DNA from: Pseudomonadota bacterium
GTDB lineage: Bacteria > Pseudomonadota > Gammaproteobacteria > Burkholderiales > Nitrosomonadaceae
Reading direction: 5' to 3'
DNA length: 9,093 nucleotides
Assembly: GCA_018240935.1 (NCBI GenBank)
Contig: JAFEEV010000114.1
Coordinates: forward strand, 1 to 9,093
Program-made: the position numbers and the translations under genes
The notes under the pieces: model-generated
Seen by the model: only the letters and a program-made list of their open reading frames with translations
The model's database searches: none
Told to the model about the DNA's origin: nothing
In this document: positions 1 to 6,742 of the stretch, in pieces
Layout of the letters: each line of letters opens with the position of its first letter
Numbering within the stretch: position 1 is the first letter of the stretch

Positions 1-225
1 CAGAGTAAATCGGTGTATGTGCCGCTGCGGTTTACGTTGGGTGAAGCCTTTCAGTTTGACTGGAGCGAAGAGTGGCTGGTGATTGGCGGCATTCACCGCA
101 AGGTGTTGGCAGCACACACCAAGCTATGCGCCAGTCGTGCTTTCATGTTGTCGGGTTATCCGTCACAAAGCCACGAGATGTTGTTTGAAGTGTTGATACC
201 GGAAGAAATTACCAGCTTCGTGTAA
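1..225 (+). pseudogene. istA: IS21-family transposase IstA, internal fragment
   Basis: The frame is open from base 1, so the fragment enters from outside the window. Residues such as VPLRFTLGEAFQFDWSEEW, followed by an AHTKLCASRAF segment and YPSQSHEMLFE, match the start of the IstA catalytic core. The Asp of the FDW motif (codon at 58-60) corresponds to the first acidic residue of the DDE triad. Homology ends near base 186. The last eleven residues, VLIPEEITSFV, do not look like IstA, and the frame then stops, so the rest of the core and the helper ATPase IstB are missing. It cannot be an active transposase. The junction near 187 is either a deletion or the point where another sequence was joined. 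Confidence 0.8.
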
Positions 226-407
226 CCACACCCACCTCAAAACCCTATTATAAATTTACAGACTGGGTTGTTTGCCTATGTCCAAATGACAAGTCGATTG
301 AATTATATGAGGAAAATCCCGAGTATACCGCCAAGAGTGATTCAAAAGAACGTTTATGCAGTAGCAAAAAAGATAGTGGTAGGATTTTGTTTAGACGGGA
401 AAATTAA
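189..407 (+). pseudogene. Unrecognised open remnant frame after the IS21 fragment
   Basis: This reading frame is open for about 72 codons from just after a stop at 186-188 to TAA at 405-407. It has no convincing start codon and no ribosome binding site, so it is best read as the C-terminal remnant of a gene that lost its 5' end where the IS21 fragment was joined. The translation has a normal protein-like composition: a KPYYKFTDWVVCLCPND stretch, then IELYEENPEYTAKSD, then a KERLCSSKKDSGRILF end with three cysteines. I do not recognise the family. It could also be a chance open frame in AT-rich DNA. Confidence 0.25.
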
Positions 408-495
408 GATTTTCAGATGAATCAGGGGATTGACGGCCGATTTTTGCAGTGGATATCAGTCTCTCGTTCCTGGGCCAAGATGTGCAGAATTTCAA

Positions 496-521
496 CTAGC
501 GATAATTTATTTTATCGTTAG
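496..521. repeat. AT-rich hairpin in the gap 3' of the toxin gene
   Basis: CTAGCGATAA (496-505) and TTATCGTTAG (512-521) can form a ten-pair stem with one G-T pair around a six-base loop. No T-run follows on either strand, so a Rho-independent terminator is not proven. It lies about 80 bases beyond the stop of the minus-strand toxin gene and could mark the end of that transcript. In the rest of 408-598 I see no gene and no other repeat. Confidence 0.3.
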
Positions 522-598
522 CTGAAGAAAACGAGCTGCTGCCGATTATTATTTGGTTTTTTTCCAAAGGGCTGGCAATCTTCGTTCTCCCGTTTGAA

Positions 599-919
599 TT
601 AAGTTTTAATCCCCAGTAAACCCCACCAGTCACGGGCGGCGTGCAGTACTCGCACGACTGATATGCCGTTAGGATGTGGAAGGTAGAAGATTAGGTGATT
701 TTCAAAGCCTCCAACTGGCCATTTGCGCATGCCTGCTAATGCTGGGTCGTGCAGTGATAATGGTGCGCCGATCAGAGGCTGCTCAGCTAGAGCATTGAAG
801 CTAGCCTCTGCTTGTGCCAGAAAGCGTTCTGCTGTTTCTAGGTTGGCATTCTCGGCAAGATAAACGAAATGCTCTACCAAGTCGCGCCGGGCTGCCGCGC
901 GTTGATAGATTTTAGGCAT
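599..919 (-). CDS. parE: ParE-type toxin of a type II toxin-antitoxin pair
   Basis: This is a 106-residue protein of the RelE/ParE superfamily. Family features seen are the N-terminal helical part (RAAARRDLVEHFVYLAE), a central Arg-Lys-Trp-Pro-Val strand (residues about 65-69), and the conserved C-terminal block GFENHLIFY...VVRVLHAARDWW. ParE proteins generally poison DNA gyrase, while the related RelE proteins cut mRNA on the ribosome. The ParE assignment rests on the ParD-like partner and the VLHAARD ending, so the target is inferred. Its ATG overlaps the stop of the upstream antitoxin gene by one base (TGATG), which implies translational coupling. Length is normal, with no truncation or frameshift. 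It is likely functional. Confidence 0.88.
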   Translation of the reverse strand: MPKIYQRAAARRDLVEHFVYLAENANLETAERFLAQAEASFNALAEQPLIGAPLSLHDPALAGMRKWPVGGFENHLIFYLPHPNGISVVRVLHAARDWWGLLGIKT

Positions 920-1179
920 CAGCGTTGCTTTTGTCTGGCTTCGAGCTTAGCTAAGGCTTCTTTGCGGATATCGCTCCAATCTTCCGTCGTTAATTCGCTT
1001 TCCTGACTACTCAATCCTTCCAGCAACTTGGCTTCAAGCTGTTCTTCCGCTTTGCGCTTTTCATCAGCACGGATCAATTCGCGAATATACTCGCTGGCGC
1101 TGCTATAGCGGCCTTGGGCGATCTGTCCATCCACAAATTGTTTCAAAGGGGCGGGCAGAGAAATATTCATACTTTGCAT
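919..1179 (-). CDS. parD: ParD-type antitoxin
   Basis: This 86-residue protein has an N-terminal ribbon-helix-helix DNA-binding domain (MNISLPAPLKQFVDGQI, then GRYSSASEYIRELIR at about 24-38). A charged, probably flexible C-terminal half follows and should bind and mask the toxin. It is first in the operon and overlaps the toxin by one base. The start at 1179 is chosen because GAGG lies eight bases upstream; the Met at codon 4 is a possible alternative. ParD proteins repress their own promoter, and the upstream repeats at 1210-1245 fit that role. Length and motifs are complete. Confidence 0.88.
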   Translation of the reverse strand: MQSMNISLPAPLKQFVDGQIAQGRYSSASEYIRELIRADEKRKAEEQLEAKLLEGLSSQESELTTEDWSDIRKEALAKLEARQKQR

Positions 1180-1209
1180 GGGTAAATCCTCTTTATTTTG
1201 CTGCGTAAT

Positions 1210-1245
1210 TTGCCATTAATATCATAAAATGGCAATTATTGCCAT
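1210..1245 (-). promoter_or_regulatory. Candidate ParD operator over the parDE promoter
   Basis: Three copies of one heptamer occur in alternating orientation: TTGCCAT at 1210-1216, ATGGCAA at 1229-1235 and TTGCCAT at 1239-1245. The last two form a perfect inverted repeat with a three-base spacer. A TATGAT element (reverse complement of 1221-1226) lies between the sites in the right orientation to be the parD -10 box, so bound repressor would cover the promoter. Ribbon-helix-helix proteins typically bind short inverted repeats in this way. The -35 element is not clear. The sites start about 30 bases upstream of the antitoxin ATG. Confidence 0.6.
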
Positions 1246-1462
1246 AACGAGCGCACCATAACAAAGCAATGGGTTTGATTACAATAATAAAAGTTGTTAT
1301 CACTATTAGAATTTATCGGTATTCCGGTCGGCGATTCATACTCCTTTGATTAACGATCTTCGGCAGTAGATATCTAATCCAGAAAGTTGATTGGCGTCAT
1401 GAATCAGCATGGGGCGGGGTACGATTAAACTCGCATCTGAGGGATTCAAACAACCGTGAAAG

Positions 1463-1525
1463 ATGAAACAGGGAAGCAGAAGCCCTAATTACACCACGAA
1501 CTGGGATGAGCTAATTTGCTTTTGA
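1463..1525 (+). pseudogene. Possible N-terminal scrap of an IS5-type transposase
   Basis: A short frame starting at ATG 1463 reads MKQGSRSPNYTTNWDE before it breaks (LICF, stop). This resembles the opening of IS5-type transposases, where a basic start is followed by a Y-x-x-NW-x-E/Q-Y segment. After the break near 1511 no transposase-like sequence continues. It is probably a decayed remnant, and the match is short enough that chance cannot be excluded. The rest of the gene-free stretch 1246-1635 is AT-rich, with no recognisable gene, terminator or long repeat. Confidence 0.3.
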
Positions 1526-1635
1526 AATGATCAAGCGTTAGGAATTAAGATCAAAATTTGTTTAATTTTTTTGATGGTACTAATGATGGGAATATAAGTA
1601 TGATGTGCTTGAGAACAGCGTGGATACTGGATCCG

Positions 1636-1725
1636 TGGCGGAGGCGGTGAGATTCGAACTCACGGTAGAGTCACCCCTACGGCAGTTTTCAAGACTGCTG
1701 CCTTAAACCGCTCGGCCACACCTCC
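1636..1725 (-). tRNA. serT: tRNA-Ser(UGA)
   Basis: The reverse complement folds as a class II tRNA. It has acceptor arm GGAGGTG pairing with CGCCTCC, a D-arm beginning TGGCCGAGCGG, and a five-pair anticodon stem around loop CTTGAAA (anticodon TGA, at 1689-1691). A long variable arm follows, as expected for serine, then a T-arm with GTTCGAATC. The discriminator base is G, and the 3' CCA is encoded in the DNA (1636-1638). The TGA anticodon reads UCA and other UCN serine codons. The 3' end points to the IS- and toxin-rich region on the left. The symbol is given by analogy to E. coli. Confidence 0.97.
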
Positions 1726-1741
1726 TTCACTTCAGGTGCGC

Positions 1742-1770
1742 ATGATACCTTTTAGCGCTCTATTTGGCTA
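1742..1770 (-). promoter_or_regulatory. Possible promoter of the tRNA-Ser gene
   Basis: On the minus strand TAGCCA (1765-1770) and TATCAT (1742-1747) are separated by exactly 17 bases. Transcription would start near 1735, giving a leader of about nine bases before the mature tRNA. The -10 element is good and the -35 is weak. Placement is the main support. Confidence 0.35.
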
Positions 1771-1973
1771 GCTTCTGTGTGTTTGTTTGCTGCTTTAATA
1801 AGCGATCAATAGCCGTAAGCTGGCTTATTCTTTATGATAGTGTTCTCGGATTTATCTTACTTGGGTAGTGTAATTTTATGAATTGATATCGAGCTTTTGG
1901 CTGATGAATTCGATTTTTACCGGTTTTCATAGTAATCGAGCCGATTCAATCCGCACTTGGGAATAAACATATT

Positions 1974-3791
1974 TTGAAGAGCAGCGGAAGCGTGTGGTCA
2001 GATCCCGAAGTGGCCAATCTTGAGCAGGTGCGCATCAGTACCAATCAGGATGTGGCCGGGCGTATGCGTTGGGGAGGGATGTTTTATGTGCTGTGTTGCA
2101 TTGCCATCATTTTGACTTCGCCGGTATTGCGCGCGCACCCGGCTTCCACTGTTTTTGCCCTATTTTTTATCGCTCTGGCCGTCAGCCGGCTAATAATCTA
2201 TAAACAAGTAACCGGTTTGCGTTTAAGTAATCAAGCGCTGATCGAGCGTTCAATCTCGGCGGTTTATGTTGCGACATCCTTTATTTGGGGTGTTTTTCTG
2301 TGTTGGATTTTTCTGTCCATTAGCGCGATCGATAGCGGTGCAATTCTCGCGGTAATTTCGACGGTTGGTTTTATCGCGGGCGGTATTGCCGCCACGTCGC
2401 CGCGCATCCGCTTGATGCTCGCTTTTGCTGTATTGGTTTATTTACCGAGTCTGATCAGTCTGGTGGTGTTCATGCCGGCTGACAGCAGCTGGGTCATGCT
2501 GATCATCGGACTTTCTTATTTCGTATTTTCCGTGCACAACGGTAAGCTGCAACACGAGAATTACTGGATGGTTAGGCAGCAAGCGGTGCTATTGGAAAAG
2601 CAGGCAGTGGATTTGGAACAAGCGCGCCAGCAGGCGGAAAATGCCAATAAGGCGAAGTCGGCTTTCCTGGCGGCAATGAGTCATGAAATTCGCACGCCGA
2701 TGAACGGTGTACTCGGTATTACCGAGGTTCTCGCAAATACTTCCCTGAACGCGGAGCAAACCAATTATCTGAATGTCATTCGTAATTCCGGGCGGACTTT
2801 GCTGCGGATTATCGATGACATTCTTGATTTCGCCAAAATCGAAGCGCACAAACTAAATGTCGTCAACCGCGCCTTCGATTTATCCGGCTTGATTGACGAA
2901 GTGCATTCGCTATTTCGCGCCAAGGCGCAGGAAAGCGCGCTGAATTTTGCCGTGCGCTTCGGTTGCAGCGCGCCGGGCAAGCTGATCGGCGATCCCGACC
3001 GGATCAAGCAGATTTTATTTAATTTGCTCGGCAATGCATTCAAATTTACCCAGCAGGGCGAAATTACCTTATCGGTAAATTGCAACGAGATTCCCGACCG
3101 CAGCGGAATTGAACTGGAACTGACCGTGACGGATACCGGTATCGGGATTTCCAATGAGAATCAGGCGCGTCTGTTCCAGGAATTCTCCCAAGTCGGCGAA
3201 GCGACCCAGCATATTCGCGGCACCGGCTTGGGCTTGGTCATTACCCGTAATTTGCTGACGCTGATGGGCGGCTCGATTACGGTGTCGAGCGAAATCGGCA
3301 AGGGCTCCACGTTCTGTGCGCGCATTCCGTTGCAGTTCGAGATAGCCGATGCGGCGGCGAAACCAGCCGAAGCGTCTCAAATACAACCGGACACTCGCGT
3401 AAACCATCGTCCTCGCATCCTGGTGGTCGAAGATAATGACGTCAACCAGTTGGTCAGCAAAGCGATGCTGGAATATTTGCAGTGTGAAGTGACGATGGCC
3501 GGTAACGGCGCGGAAGCGATCGATTCTTTCACTTTGCATTCTTTTGACTTGATTTTGATGGACTGCAATATGCCGGTGATGGATGGATTCGAGGCAACCC
3601 GGCGAATACGCGCGCTTGAGCAGCAGAAGAATTTACCACCCGTGCCTATCGTGGCGCTGACCGCGCACGTATTGGATCATATCAAGCAGGAGTGCTTTGC
3701 CGCCGGGATGGACGGACATCTCAGCAAACCCTTCGATGTTGCGCAACTGGATAAGGTGTTGCGGCAATTTTCCGCCATTCGTCCGGGTTGA
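1974..3791 (+). CDS. Membrane-bound hybrid sensor histidine kinase
   Basis: This 605-residue protein senses a signal and passes phosphate along a two-component relay. Residues about 35-187 contain roughly six hydrophobic segments with short loops and no large periplasmic sensor domain. A charged helix (about 200-228) leads into the dimerisation/phosphoacceptor domain with SHEIRTP and His237. The ATP-binding domain shows the N-box (Asn354), DTGIGIS (387-393) and GTGLGL (416-421). A receiver domain (about 481-598) has acidic Glu486/Asp487, phosphoacceptor Asp530, Thr563 and Lys585. All key residues are present. No HPt domain or DNA-binding regulator is encoded nearby, so downstream partners must lie elsewhere. 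No ATG start exists: the frame opens after a stop at 1905 and TTG at 1974 is the first plausible start, with GGGAA ten bases upstream. GTG at 1992 is an alternative. The signal is unknown. Confidence 0.93.
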   Translation: MKSSGSVWSDPEVANLEQVRISTNQDVAGRMRWGGMFYVLCCIAIILTSPVLRAHPASTVFALFFIALAVSRLIIYKQVTGLRLSNQALIERSISAVYVATSFIWGVFLCWIFLSISAIDSGAILAVISTVGFIAGGIAATSPRIRLMLAFAVLVYLPSLISLVVFMPADSSWVMLIIGLSYFVFSVHNGKLQHENYWMVRQQAVLLEKQAVDLEQARQQAENANKAKSAFLAAMSHEIRTPMNGVLGITEVLANTSLNAEQTNYLNVIRNSGRTLLRIIDDILDFAKIEAHKLNVVNRAFDLSGLIDEVHSLFRAKAQESALNFAVRFGCSAPGKLIGDPDRIKQILFNLLGNAFKFTQQGEITLSVNCNEIPDRSGIELELTVTDTGIGISNENQARLFQEFSQVGEATQHIRGTGLGLVITRNLLTLMGGSITVSSEIGKGSTFCARIPLQFEIADAAAKPAEASQIQPDTRVNHRPRILVVEDNDVNQLVSKAMLEYLQCEVTMAGNGAEAIDSFTLHSFDLILMDCNMPVMDGFEATRRIRALEQQKNLPPVPIVALTAHVLDHIKQECFAAGMDGHLSKPFDVAQLDKVLRQFSAIRPG

Positions 3792-3920
3792 GCAGCGGAT
3801 AGTGCGGGAATTCTTTCTTGATCGCAACAGAATTAAGGCTGACAGTGCGATAATAGGCGCGGCTCAAAGCCGGGCGGATAAGCCGGTAGTACCCGATAAC
3901 CTATATTTCTACGCAATAAA

Positions 3921-4379
3921 ATGACAATCTGGAAACCCAATGTGACGGTTGCAGCCGTTATCGAACAAAATGGCAAGTTTTTGCTGGTCGAGGAAGAACC
4001 GGAAGCTGGTCGCGGTTTGTTTATCAATCAACCGGCCGGGCATTTGGATCCGGGTGAATCGATTATTCAGGGCGCAATCAGGGAGACGCTGGAAGAAACT
4101 GCGTATACTTTTGTGCCGGAATTTCTGGTGGGGATTTATCACTGGCATTCGCAGCGCGTCGATACCACGTATATCCGCTTTGCATTCGGCGGGCATGTGA
4201 CGCAGCACGATCCCAAACGCACACTGGATACCGGTATCGTGCGGGCAGCGTGGTTTAGCCCGGAGGAAGTGAATCAAATGATTCAACGCCACCGCAGCCC
4301 GCTCGTGATGCAATGCATTCGCGACTATCAGGCCGGTAAACGTTACCCGTTGGAGCTGCTGACGCACTATGAGCCGTGA
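3921..4379 (+). CDS. nudJ: Nudix phosphatase NudJ
   Basis: This 152-residue Nudix hydrolase matches E. coli NudJ in plan and length. The Nudix box spans residues 40-62 (G40, E46, R54-E55, E58-E59) and holds the metal-binding glutamates; Ala61 replaces the usual Gly. The C-terminal [15 protein letters not shown] then KRYPLELL block is characteristic of NudJ. NudJ removes phosphate from nucleoside di- and triphosphates and from the thiamin precursor hydroxymethylpyrimidine pyrophosphate; that is family knowledge. Its stop lies inside the start region of mnmA, and the nudJ-mnmA order is also found in E. coli, which supports the name. It follows the kinase gene after 129 bases. No strong ribosome binding site is visible before ATG 3921. 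Confidence 0.9.
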   Translation: MTIWKPNVTVAAVIEQNGKFLLVEEEPEAGRGLFINQPAGHLDPGESIIQGAIRETLEETAYTFVPEFLVGIYHWHSQRVDTTYIRFAFGGHVTQHDPKRTLDTGIVRAAWFSPEEVNQMIQRHRSPLVMQCIRDYQAGKRYPLELLTHYEP

Positions 4380-5463
4380 TGCAATGAAAAAATACCGGGT
4401 GATTGTCGGCATGTCGGGCGGCGTCGATTCGTCCGTGGCGGCTTACTTGCTGAAGCAGCAGGGCCATGAGGTGACCGGTCTGTTCATGAAAAATTGGGAA
4501 GACGACGATACCGGCGAATATTGTTCTTCCCGGCAGGATTTTCTCGATGCGGTATCGGTGGCGGATGTTCTCGATATTCCGATGGAAGTGGTGAACTTCT
4601 CCGCTGAATACAAAGACCGGGTTTTTTCCCATTTTCTGGCCGAGTATCAGGCGGGACGAACGCCGAACCCCGATGTGCTCTGCAATGCCGAAATCAAGTT
4701 TAAGGCTTTTCTCGATCATGCGCACAAACTGGGCGCGGATTACATCGCAACCGGGCATTACGCCCAGGTGCGCGAAGTGGATGGCGGCTTTCAGTTGCTG
4801 AAGGGCGAAGACGGCACCAAAGATCAAAGTTATTTTTTGTATCGCCTGAATCAAGCGCAACTGGCCAATACGTTATTTCCGGTCGGTCATCTTTATAAGC
4901 GCGAGGTACGCCGGATTGCCCGTGATTTGAAACTGCCCAATTGCGCCAAAAAAGACAGCACCGGCATATGTTTCATCGGCGAACGCCCTTTCCGGGAATT
5001 TCTCAACCGCTACCTGCCGCACGAACCGGGAGAAATTCAAACGCCGGACGGCAAGGTAATCGGCCAGCATCTGGGGCTGATGTATTACACCATCGGGCAG
5101 CGGCAAGGATTGGGTATCGGCGGCACGCGCGACGGCGGCGGCGAACCGTGGTTCGTATCCGCCAAGGATATGGCGCGGAATGTATTGGTTGCCGTGCAGG
5201 GTCATGATCATCCCGATCTGCTCCGTCCATCGTTACAAGCGACCGATCTGACGTGGATCAGCGGAAAACAGCCGCATTGCAATTGGGTCTACGCCGCCAA
5301 AACCCGCTACCGCCAGGCAGACGCGCCTTGCGCCATCACGCAATTAACCCAGAACCACTGTCAAGTAGACTTTGCGCAGGACCAGTGGGCGGTGACGCCG
5401 GGTCAATCCGTGGTGATTTATGAAAGCAAAGTGTGCCTGGGCGGGGGAATCATCCTGGGGTAG
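4369..5463 (+). CDS. mnmA: tRNA-specific 2-thiouridylase MnmA
   Basis: This 364-residue enzyme puts sulfur at position 2 of the wobble uridine of tRNA-Lys, -Glu and -Gln, using ATP and sulfur relayed from IscS. The PP-loop ATP site SGGVDSS is at residues 16-22. The two catalytic cysteines are Cys105 (in [12 protein letters not shown]) and Cys201 (in [13 protein letters not shown]). The conserved KDQSYFLY block is at 151-158, and the C-terminal end VCLCGGGII-type block reads VCLGGGII. It is full length. The start at 4369 overlaps nudJ by 11 bases and has GGAG 13 bases upstream. ATG 4384 would give the more typical [13 protein letters not shown] beginning and is about equally likely. The gene is coupled to nudJ. 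Confidence 0.96.
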   Translation: MSRDAMKKYRVIVGMSGGVDSSVAAYLLKQQGHEVTGLFMKNWEDDDTGEYCSSRQDFLDAVSVADVLDIPMEVVNFSAEYKDRVFSHFLAEYQAGRTPNPDVLCNAEIKFKAFLDHAHKLGADYIATGHYAQVREVDGGFQLLKGEDGTKDQSYFLYRLNQAQLANTLFPVGHLYKREVRRIARDLKLPNCAKKDSTGICFIGERPFREFLNRYLPHEPGEIQTPDGKVIGQHLGLMYYTIGQRQGLGIGGTRDGGGEPWFVSAKDMARNVLVAVQGHDHPDLLRPSLQATDLTWISGKQPHCNWVYAAKTRYRQADAPCAITQLTQNHCQVDFAQDQWAVTPGQSVVIYESKVCLGGGIILG

Positions 5464-5486
5464 TTGCGTGAGAATCCCGGGTTTTT
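5454..5486 (+). terminator. Possible Rho-independent terminator of mnmA
   Basis: CCTGGG (5454-5459, at the very end of mnmA) can pair with CCCGGG (5476-5481), using one G-T pair, across a 16-base loop that contains the stop codon. Five T residues follow at 5482-5486. The long loop makes it a moderate candidate. It sits in the 46-base gap between convergent genes, where a terminator would be expected. Confidence 0.4.
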
Positions 5487-5509
5487 GATAAGCATGCGTT
5501 GCGGCGGAT

Positions 5510-6208
5510 TTATCGTGCGAACCGGACCGGATGGTCAACGCGATTCCACTCGATCGCCCGCTTGCGCCAGTGGGTGTCGATAGCTTGCGTGAAATCGGCC
5601 CGGACCAGTTTGGCGCGCGCCTCGCACCACTCTGGGGATTCGCGGCGAATTACCACGCCCTCCAACCCTCCTGCACGATAGCGGCTGGGGTGGGTGATTA
5701 CCAGTTGCTTCAGTGCGGCCACGGTGGTTTTGCCGTGCAACAACTGTGGTACTGTGACCAGACCGGCTGCACGCGCCAATGTATTGCGGCGCGATGTGCT
5801 CCAAAAGCGAGTGGCAGTGCGATCGTATACATCGAACAGCAGAAACCAGTCCGGCAACGCGGCATAATCCAACGAATGGCGTGCGGCGCACCACTCGCCG
5901 AAAAAGATCAGATCCGCTGTGAGGACGGCGCGCAGCGCTTCGCTATGTTGCCCCAACCACGCGGGTAAGCGGGTGAATTGGCCGGCGTGCGGCTCAGCCA
6001 GATACTGTCCCCGGTTCTGTGCGCGCAGGCTGCCATCCGGAGCGAGCGATAGTCCCAGATTCGCGCCATCCAGCTTTTCCTCCACCACTACTTTATCTGC
6101 AAGCAGAGCAGCCGCTTCACGGGCGGACAACACTTTGTCGTCACGTGGCATGCCTTCACCCAGCCAAGCCAGGTGCGGGGTGTGGGGGAAACGGAAGAAA
6201 CCAGTCAT
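5510..6208 (-). CDS. Rnl2-like ATP-dependent RNA ligase
   Basis: This 232-residue protein carries the nucleotidyltransferase motifs of the RNA ligase family in order. Motif I is EKLDGANL, with the AMP-accepting Lys45. NRGQYL (65-70) is next, followed by motif III FFGEW (102-106), motif IIIa DWFLLFDVYD (120-129), motif IV EGVVIRRE (183-190) and motif V KLVRADF (200-206). Such enzymes seal 3'-OH/5'-phosphate RNA ends with ATP. It has only the catalytic domain plus a short tail, shorter than T4 Rnl2, as is usual for stand-alone bacterial members. It is the last gene of the operon, starting three bases after the PIN gene stop, with only a weak CGGA before its ATG. It is richer in GC than the ATPase gene (63% in 5581-5640 against 38% in 7621-7680), which hints at a separate origin. 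No kinase or phosphatase for healing RNA ends is encoded nearby. Confidence 0.88.
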   Translation of the reverse strand: MTGFFRFPHTPHLAWLGEGMPRDDKVLSAREAAALLADKVVVEEKLDGANLGLSLAPDGSLRAQNRGQYLAEPHAGQFTRLPAWLGQHSEALRAVLTADLIFFGEWCAARHSLDYAALPDWFLLFDVYDRTATRFWSTSRRNTLARAAGLVTVPQLLHGKTTVAALKQLVITHPSRYRAGGLEGVVIRRESPEWCEARAKLVRADFTQAIDTHWRKRAIEWNRVDHPVRFAR

Positions 6209-6211
6209 ATG

Positions 6212-6742
6212 TTAATCCGGTAATTCAGGCAAGGGTTTACTGGGAAACTTATTGCGATAAAATCCGCACGCATCATCCGGGCACAAAAATTCGACACGGA
6301 CACCTCTTTCCTGCAAAGCGGACCACCAATCCAGCCATTTGCAATCGGCCGCTTGCCACACCGGCGGCCTTTCGGGGTGAGCATGCGCCACTGCCGCGAA
6401 CTTCCGATCAGGCGCATCGAATATTGATTCCAGCGCAGGATCGGGAAATTCGGCAAAACAATCCTGCGTGATTTCGGTAATCTGCACTTGCTCGACATGA
6501 TACGGATTGCCCGTATTACGCAATAACCATTTCAGGAATACATCACCCGGCCCTTTAGGCGGATTGAGCCTGGTCTTGTTTTGATATTCCCCCAGAATCC
6601 TGTAACTATCGTCGATTACAGTGATCCCGGCGCTTTGCATGTTATGCAACCGCTGTACACATTCAATAACGCAATCCTCAGAGACATCGCCATGCTGACC
6701 ATTCGCAACCAACAGCACATTGGTGTCGATGACAGCTTTCAT
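6212..6742 (-). CDS. PIN-domain protein, probable RNase effector
   Basis: This 176-residue protein opens with the PIN signature VIDTNVLL (Asp6, Asn8). The other acidic positions expected for a PIN active site can be placed at Glu52 (ILGEY), Asp112 (DAPDRKFAAVA) and Asp133 (QAADCKWLDWW), so the metal site appears complete. PIN proteins are usually metal-dependent ribonucleases, often toxins. No VapB-like antitoxin is adjacent. Instead its ATG overlaps the stop of the upstream ATPase gene (ATGA), and GGAG lies ten bases upstream of the start inside that gene. This coupling suggests that the ATPase controls or assembles with it. About 40 residues follow the last acidic residue, ending in a Pro-rich tail. 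RNA cleavage is inferred from the fold and not shown by the sequence. Confidence 0.78.
   Translation of the reverse strand: MKAVIDTNVLLVANGQHGDVSEDCVIECVQRLHNMQSAGITVIDDSYRILGEYQNKTRLNPPKGPGDVFLKWLLRNTGNPYHVEQVQITEITQDCFAEFPDPALESIFDAPDRKFAAVAHAHPERPPVWQAADCKWLDWWSALQERGVRVEFLCPDDACGFYRNKFPSKPLPELPD

Noticed and set aside
1623..1634. GGAT...ATCC inverted repeat just beyond the tRNA 3' end
   Set aside because: The stem has only four pairs and no T-run, which is too weak to call a terminator.
3069..3539. Minus-strand ORF of 156 codons inside the histidine kinase
   Set aside because: It lies opposite the ATP-binding and receiver regions of the kinase and is a codon-bias shadow.
3842..3900. Repeated GCCGG/GGCT motifs between the kinase gene and nudJ
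   Set aside because: The stems are short, no T-run follows, and they do not make a convincing terminator or regulatory fold.
4255..4860. Minus-strand ORF of 201 codons across nudJ and mnmA
   Set aside because: It overlaps two well-identified genes on the other strand and shows no recognisable motif.
5531..5968. Plus-strand ORF of 145 codons opposite the RNA ligase
   Set aside because: It is antisense to a gene with all ligase motifs in order, shows no domain and has a low-complexity composition typical of GC-rich shadow frames.
6019..6471. Plus-strand ORF of 150 codons across the ligase-PIN junction
   Set aside because: It is antisense to both genes and has no start context or domain.
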